DNA of 64,000 bases. Origin: Thermaerobacillus caldiproteolyticus. GTDB taxonomy: Bacteria; Bacillota; Bacilli; Bacillales; Anoxybacillaceae. The stretch is taken from contig NZ_JACDUT010000001.1 of assembly GCF_013761245.1 (NCBI RefSeq), positions 310,001-374,000 on the forward strand, in the 5' to 3' direction. A program made the translations under genes and the position numbers. The notes under the pieces are model-generated. The model was not told the DNA's origin and ran no database searches. It saw only the letters and a program-made list of their open reading frames with translations. Shown piece after piece: positions 61,341-64,000 of this stretch; the stretch's first letter is position 1, and the number at the start of each line of letters is the position of its first letter.

Positions 61341-61361
61341 CCCTTACCTTTATAGTAAGGG
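61341..61361 (+). terminator. Probable terminator of nifS-niaR
   Basis: CCCTTAC/GTAAGGG stem with a seven-base loop, then CCTTATTTGTT; the T tract is weak, so read-through into the NUDIX gene is possible. Confidence 0.6.
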
Positions 61362-61395
61362 CCTTATTTGTTAAACCAATGGAAAGGAGAACGAA

Positions 61396-61857
61396 ATGGG
61401 ATACATTGAAGAACTTCGCTCCCTTGTCGGACATCGGCCATTAATCTTAGTCGGTTCATTGGTGATTATCAAAAATAAAAACGATGAAATATTGTTACAA
61501 CAACGAAAACATCCGCATGGCTTCTGGGGACTTCCGGGTGGATTGATGGAATTGGGGGAATCCACAGAAGAAACGGCACGGCGTGAAGTGTTAGAAGAAA
61601 CTGGGCTGACAATAGGAAAATGCAAAATGATCGATGTTATTTCAGGAGCTAATAACTACGTGAAGGCAGCCAATGGAGACGAATTCTATATGGTCACCAT
61701 AGTGTACGAAACGAACGAATTTCTCGGAGATCTGCACATGGACCCTAACGAATCATTGGATCTTCGCTTTTTTCATGTCGAGCAACTCCCAAAACAAATG
61801 GTACAGAGCCATCAGCGCATTTTATACAAACATGTAAAAACATCCCCGCAGCCGTGA
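61396..61857 (+). CDS. NUDIX hydrolase
   Basis: 153 residues. The Nudix box fits G-x5-E-x7-R-E-x2-E-E-x-G (residues about 55-77). The flanking GHRPLILVGSLVIIKNK and QQRKHPHGFWGLPGGL are of the ADP-ribose or NTP pyrophosphatase type, but the substrate cannot be assigned. GGAAAGGAG precedes the ATG. Not in this place in B. subtilis, where niaR and pheA are neighbours. Confidence 0.9.
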   Translation: MGYIEELRSLVGHRPLILVGSLVIIKNKNDEILLQQRKHPHGFWGLPGGLMELGESTEETARREVLEETGLTIGKCKMIDVISGANNYVKAANGDEFYMVTIVYETNEFLGDLHMDPNESLDLRFFHVEQLPKQMVQSHQRILYKHVKTSPQP

Positions 61858-61877
61858 TTATTTTCACAGCCGGGGAT
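61842..61877 (+). terminator. Terminator of the NUDIX gene
   Basis: ATCCCCG(CA)GC.../GCCGGGGAT stem including the last codons and stop of the gene, followed by TTCCTTT. The remaining 61878-62014 shows no gene or clear signal. Confidence 0.75.
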
Positions 61878-62014
61878 TTCCTTTCATCTGAAGCTATGAC
61901 CGATTTTGTACCCACGATAAAAACTATCTTTACACATCCATGTTTCGCTGTTCACCTTTTTGGCAAAACAAACAGCACTTTGATTTCAAAGATGTTTGCC
62001 GTTTATGAACGTTT

Positions 62015-62863
62015 TTAAACAATATAGTATGGATAACTCCCTAACACTTGAACGGTGCAGTCAAGTGCTTCGAGTTCAGCAATCGCTCCGGGGATGAGTA
62101 CGTCGTCCATTTTTTGATCAATGTCAATGATAAAGAAGTAGTTGCCTAATCCGGTTTTAGCGGGACGGGATTCGATTTTTGTTAGGTTTAATTTTCGCCA
62201 TGCAAACGCAGACAGCACTTGATGAAGAGCTCCAGCTTGGTCTTTCGGAAGCGTGATCATCAAAGTCGTTTTATCACCAGCATATAGCGGCGAATCAATC
62301 GTTAACTCCTCATTTTGTCTACGGACAATAATAAATCGTGTATGGTTATAATCGTAATCGTGAATATTTTCACGAACAATCGTCAAGCCGTATTCTTCCG
62401 CCGCTAGCCGATTGGCAATCGCGGCGATATGAAGGTGAGGGTGTTCACTAACAAACTTAGCGGCTGCGCTTGTTGAAGTCATATACACATACTTCGCTTT
62501 TTTAAAATGGGTATGTAAAAATTTATGGCATTGCGCAATAGCATGAGAATGTGAATAAATTTCTTGCACGTCTTTCCAACCGTTCACATGATAAGGGTGC
62601 ACCATTAAATGTTGTTGAATCGGGGCGATAATTTCCCCGACAATCGGCAATGATTGCTCATGAATAAGGTAGTCGATCGTTAAATTGACTGAGCCTTCCA
62701 GCGCATTCTCAAGCGGTACCACCCCTAATTCCACTTTCCCATGACTCACAGCATCAATACATTCGGGAATCGTATCGTACGAAATTTTTTCTGCCTGTGG
62801 AAACATCGTTGTGACTGCTAAATCGGTAAATGTTGCTTTCGGTCCTAAATAACCAATTTTCAT
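62015..62863 (-). CDS. pheA: Prephenate dehydratase
   Basis: 282 residues from ATG at 62863 (or the ATG one codon earlier at 62866), GGGAGAGG upstream. Two-lobed catalytic domain with the TRF motif in YNHTRFIIV, and a C-terminal ACT domain (about 195-275) with the GALHQVL and ESRPAK motifs that binds phenylalanine for feedback inhibition. Makes phenylpyruvate. Downstream of pheB and obgE as in B. subtilis. Confidence 0.96.
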   Translation of the reverse strand: MKIGYLGPKATFTDLAVTTMFPQAEKISYDTIPECIDAVSHGKVELGVVPLENALEGSVNLTIDYLIHEQSLPIVGEIIAPIQQHLMVHPYHVNGWKDVQEIYSHSHAIAQCHKFLHTHFKKAKYVYMTSTSAAAKFVSEHPHLHIAAIANRLAAEEYGLTIVRENIHDYDYNHTRFIIVRRQNEELTIDSPLYAGDKTTLMITLPKDQAGALHQVLSAFAWRKLNLTKIESRPAKTGLGNYFFIIDIDQKMDDVLIPGAIAELEALDCTVQVLGSYPYYIV

Positions 62864-62882
62864 CATTTGCCTCTCCCTTAAC

Positions 62883-63326
62883 TTAGTACGCCCCTGAACC
62901 AACGATTTCTACCTTTTCGACGAATTCTAGACAGCGCAATTTTGCTAATAGGTCGTCAATGTCCTCTTGCATATCGCTTGTGCTAATGGACAAAGTTACA
63001 TTCGCGCGGCCTTGAAGCGGAATCGTTTGATGAATGGTTAACACGTTGCATCCAGCCCCCGCGACAACAGCAAGCAGCTTCGACAACGTACCGGAACGGT
63101 CTTCCAAATGGAAAAATAACGTCACAATGCTTTCTTTAACAACTGCTTGAAAGGGAAATACCGCATCGCGATATTTGTAAAACACGCTGCGGCTTACATC
63201 CACTCTTTGCACTGCTTCGGCAACGGAATCAACTTTTTTTCGTTCTAACAATTCTTTTGCCTGTAATACTTTTCGCATCGCTTCTGGCAATACGTCTTCC
63301 CGCACTAAATAAAATTTTTTATCCAA
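62883..63326 (-). CDS. pheB: ACT domain protein PheB
   Basis: 147 residues from TTG at 63326 ([17 protein letters not shown], as in B. subtilis), after GGGGAGGGG; the frame upstream overlaps obgE and is not coding. An N-terminal helix-turn-helix-like part ([18 protein letters not shown]) and a C-terminal ACT domain (about 70-145). Historically called a chorismate mutase; no such active site is visible, so a regulatory role is likelier. Confidence 0.93.
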   Translation of the reverse strand: MDKKFYLVREDVLPEAMRKVLQAKELLERKKVDSVAEAVQRVDVSRSVFYKYRDAVFPFQAVVKESIVTLFFHLEDRSGTLSKLLAVVAGAGCNVLTIHQTIPLQGRANVTLSISTSDMQEDIDDLLAKLRCLEFVEKVEIVGSGAY

Positions 63327-63351
63327 CAGACCGCGTCCCCTCCCCGCTGAA

Positions 63352-64000
63352 TTAATCGATAAATTCAAATTCGTAGTCCAACAATTTGACAATATCGCCG
63401 TCTTTTGCCCCGCGTTCCCGCAACGCATCATCGACTCCCATCGCCCGCAATTGCCGTGCAAAACGACGAATGGATTCTTCTCTTGAAAAATCGGTCATCT
63501 TAAACAATTTTTCGACCTTTTCTCCCGACACGATAAACGTTCCATCACTATCACGCGTGATTGTAAACGCTGGCGCTTCTTTTTCCAGTTTATACACCAC
63601 GCGCTGCACAGCTGGTTCTTCCACCTCATGAAGCGGAAACTCCGGCGTTGTCTCAAGAAGATCAGCAATGGCAAACAACAAATCACGCAGTCCTTGTCTT
63701 GTAATGGCAGAAATCGGGAAAATCGGTACGTCTTCTTGCAGTTTTTCTTTAAAAGCCTTTAAATTTTCTTCGGCATTTGGCATGTCCATCTTGTTGGCGA
63801 CAATAATTTGCGGCCGCTCTGTTAAACGCAAATTATATTGCTTTAGTTCCTCGTTAATCACTAAATAGTCTTCATACGGATCGCGTCCTTCGATCGCCGC
63901 CATATCAATAACGTGAACAATGACACGTGTTCGCTCAATATGACGCAAAAATTGGTGACCAAGCCCAACACCTTGGTGAGCTCCTTCGATTAGTCCCGGT
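63352..64000 (-). CDS. obgE: GTPase Obg (CgtA), C-terminal part; 5' end beyond window
   Basis: Partial; the frame is open to the right edge. Contains the end of the G domain: [18 protein letters not shown] (switch II, G3 region, at the edge), G4 motif NKMDMP and G5 SAITRQG, followed by the OCT domain characteristic of Firmicutes Obg. Ribosome assembly and stress GTPase, essential in B. subtilis. First gene of obgE-pheB-pheA, with a 25-base gap to pheB. Confidence 0.96.
   Translation of the reverse strand, partial: PGLIEGAHQGVGLGHQFLRHIERTRVIVHVIDMAAIEGRDPYEDYLVINEELKQYNLRLTERPQIIVANKMDMPNAEENLKAFKEKLQEDVPIFPISAITRQGLRDLLFAIADLLETTPEFPLHEVEEPAVQRVVYKLEKEAPAFTITRDSDGTFIVSGEKVEKLFKMTDFSREESIRRFARQLRAMGVDDALRERGAKDGDIVKLLDYEFEFID

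Overview
This window is chromosomal DNA of a spore-forming Bacillaceae bacterium, most like Anoxybacillus, Parageobacillus or Geobacillus. The gene order follows the Bacillus subtilis stretch from obg-pheB-pheA through the nad genes, safA, ruvAB, queA-tgt, secDF, recJ-apt-relA, hisS-aspS, iscS-mnmA, recD2 and alaS to greA and pbpI. Sporulation genes (safA, bofC, spoVB, a coxA-like lipoprotein, an rsfA-family regulator) fit this. The genus is inferred from gene order and protein similarity, not measured.

Region 1-12 kb (mostly minus strand): the 5' part of a class B penicillin-binding protein, greA, udk, the wobble-uridine modification genes trhP2, trhP1 and trmR, mltG, then yrzB-ruvX-yrzL-alaS behind an alanine T-box, and an AI-2E family permease. 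Region 12-20 kb: yrzQ, yrzR, yrrD, recD2, a TPR protein, mnmA, an IscS-type desulfurase, cymR and a YczE-like membrane protein. Here sulfur mobilisation (iscS), its regulator (cymR) and tRNA thiolation (mnmA) sit together.

Region 19.8-28 kb is the accessory part. It holds a structured RNA locus resembling the HEARO/omegaRNA of IscB-type transposons but with no nuclease gene, an oppositely oriented TnpB-type element end, rarA, a TetR regulator with an RND efflux pump under a palindromic operator, an isolated rsfA-family gene, and repeats. It ends with tcdA and 6S RNA behind a consensus sigma-A promoter.

Region 28-50 kb: aspS and hisS behind a histidine T-box, yrzK, a secreted SH3-amidase, dtd, relA, apt, recJ, a CDF cation exporter, secDF, comN, spoVB, yrzE, yajC, tgt, queA, yrzS, ruvB, ruvA and bofC. 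Region 50-64 kb: a decayed tyrosine integrase, yebC, a coxA-like lipoprotein, nadE, a CotS/YsxE-like kinase overlapping safA, nadA-nadC-nadB diverging from a NifS-like desulfurase and niaR, a NUDIX hydrolase, pheA, pheB and the 3' part of obgE. All genes needed to make NAD from aspartate except nadD are here, with their niacin-responsive repressor.

Three things lie outside routine annotation. First, the orphan omegaRNA-like locus. Second, a modular repeat family that begins at or within a few bases of the stop codons of at least six genes. Third, Rho-independent terminators whose 3' stem carries the ribosome-binding site of the next gene (greA/pbpI, nadE/coxA-like).
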